From assembly GCA_002238965.1 (NCBI GenBank), contig MPNJ01000006.1, positions 124,001-188,000 of the forward strand: a DNA stretch of 64,000 bases, in the 5' to 3' direction. How positions within the stretch are numbered: position 1 is the stretch's first letter; every line of letters starts with the position of its first letter. Below the pieces are notes generated by a model. That model saw only the letters and a program-made list of their open reading frames with translations, was not told the DNA's origin and made no database searches. The stretch is from Nitrospinae bacterium bin107. Lineage in GTDB: Bacteria; UBA8248. The translations under genes were made by a program, and so were the position numbers. Positions 63,319 to 64,000 of the stretch are shown one piece after another.

Positions 63319-64000
63319 TCACCAGGGATGGTCCCGCTCGATCAGCGTTCCCGGCGCCCCGGCGCTCTCGAGCAACCCGATCATATCATACAGCACGGCC
63401 CGCTGCTGTTCAATATTTCCCGCTCGTCCGAAGGGATGCCCCAGCGGCCAGGGCACGAACACCGCCCGGGGCGGGCAAAGCTCCGCCGTTATCTCCTTGA
63501 CGATGCTCACCGAGACGGTTGCGATGCCCTCCCGTTCCACCGCGTTCTGAATCAGCCCGACCGAGCGATTGCACAGCCCTCACGCGGGCGCGAGCAGCGC
63601 GACCTCCGCCCCCGCCTCGCGCAGCCGCCGCGCCGCCGCCGGCGCCGTCTCCTCCACGAGCCGCTCCACGAGTTCCGCATCGATGTGGCCCATGAAGCTC
63701 AGATGAACCGGCGAGACCCCGCCTATCGCCCCCTCCGCCGCCAGCTCGGCGAGCCGCTCGTGCGGGAACACGACGTTCAGGTCCGCATCCGCCCCCCGGT
63801 GGTCGTAGTAATCGTGCGTTATCGTCAACGCATCGCGCGCGGCGTCGCCCGGAATCTCGCGGAACGTCGGGTCGCCGTCGGGGTTTTCCATGTCGAAGGG
63901 GTCTTGCGTCTTTAAGTGCACCCCGCCCGTCGTCACCAGCGCGACTTTGCATTCGCTCACGGGCCTCGCCAGCGGCGTCCAGGGCGTGAACGAAGGCCCC
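63319..64000 (-). CDS. Glycine/betaine/proline-reductase selenoprotein-B-like protein, selenocysteine at an in-frame TGA; 5' end outside window
   Basis: The frame enters from the right edge (FTPWTPLARP), continues through SECKVALVTTGGVHLKTQDPF, meets TGA at 63582-63580, and resumes in frame as GLCNRSVGLIQNAVEREGIATV... to a TGA at 63321-63319. The context LLAPA-U-GLC matches the UxxC redox site of the GrdB/PrdB-like family, in which this position is Sec or Cys. Similarity to the family holds on both sides of the TGA (GIATVSVSIVKEI, PWPLGHPFGRAGN). A SECIS-like hairpin follows at the expected distance. 226 codons are visible. The family reduces glycine, betaine, sarcosine or proline; some members are uncharacterised. 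Confidence 0.8.
63550..63570 (-). promoter_or_regulatory. Candidate bacterial SECIS hairpin
   Basis: Nine bases after the TGA, AATCGCTC pairs with GGGC-T-GATT to give an eight-pair stem with one bulged T and the loop GGTC; the loop starts 17 bases after the TGA. The E. coli fdhF SECIS also has a bulged U and a GGUC apical loop at about this distance. Confidence 0.65.

Noticed and set aside
63580-63582. TGA in the selenoprotein-B-like gene as a true stop or nonsense mutation
   Set aside because: The frame stays open and family-like on both sides, the position is the family's redox site, and a SECIS-like hairpin follows. A pseudogene remains possible but is less likely.

Overview
The window is a 64 kb piece of the chromosome of a Gram-negative (diderm) bacterium. 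It carries a complete tolQ-tolR-tolA-tolB-pal-cpoB cell-envelope operon, several lipoproteins, and a murein-recycling set. Most of the first 42 kb and the last 1.5 kb look GC-rich, while about 43.1-47.5 kb and 50.1-62.4 kb look visibly richer in A+T. I cannot name the lineage. The mix of Tol-Pal with a lysine-rich TolA, CoA- and amidohydrolase-type enzymes, lone TRAP and ABC binding proteins and a selenoprotein is what I would expect from uncultured Desulfobacterota-, Tectomicrobia- or Nitrospinota-like bacteria; this is inference.

Layout. 0-2.2 kb: a Nudix hydrolase cut by the window edge, a small kinase-like ATPase and a malate/lactate-type dehydrogenase. 2.3-13.4 kb, minus strand: two overlapping CNNM/CorC-type membrane proteins, galU, ligA and the Tol-Pal operon. 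13.6-24.7 kb: an M20 amidohydrolase, a lytic transglycosylase (slt) overlapping anmK, a second M20 peptidase, a TPR membrane protein, a D-aminoacylase-like enzyme and nagA. Together these could release, phosphorylate and dismantle cell-wall fragments. 24.8-38.5 kb: mixed metabolism (bioD, class I aldolase next to fructose-1,6-bisphosphatase, K+ channel, TusA-like protein, MFS carrier, hydrolases), a lone MqsA-like antitoxin and a complete HigBA toxin-antitoxin pair with a readable promoter and operator. 38.6-42.8 kb: a peptide/nickel-type ABC binding protein and two permeases, without ATPases, separated by an 0.8 kb repeat-filled gap.

42.8-49.5 kb is an accessory island. It holds a REP-associated transposase remnant, a 1462-residue NACHT-type NTPase with a probable C-terminal PD-(D/E)XK nuclease domain (candidate antiphage protein), a DNA-methyltransferase remnant and about 1.5 kb of nested palindromic repeats. 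The repeats include copies of a MITE whose complete copy lies at 40.4 kb. 49.5-62.3 kb: a cupin, a GAF-GAF-degenerate GGDEF protein translationally coupled to mreB, aroE, a lone molybdopterin oxidoreductase subunit, a CoA-transferase pair fused in operon with an ECF sigma factor, and an APC permease with two UspA domains coupled to an alpha/beta hydrolase. 62.4-64 kb: a cysteine-dioxygenase-like protein and a glycine/betaine/proline-reductase selenoprotein-B-like gene. In that last gene an in-frame TGA is best read as selenocysteine, because a SECIS-like hairpin sits right after it.

The two items most worth following up are the NACHT/nuclease gene in its repeat-bounded island and the selenoprotein at the right edge. 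No tRNA, rRNA or CRISPR array was seen.
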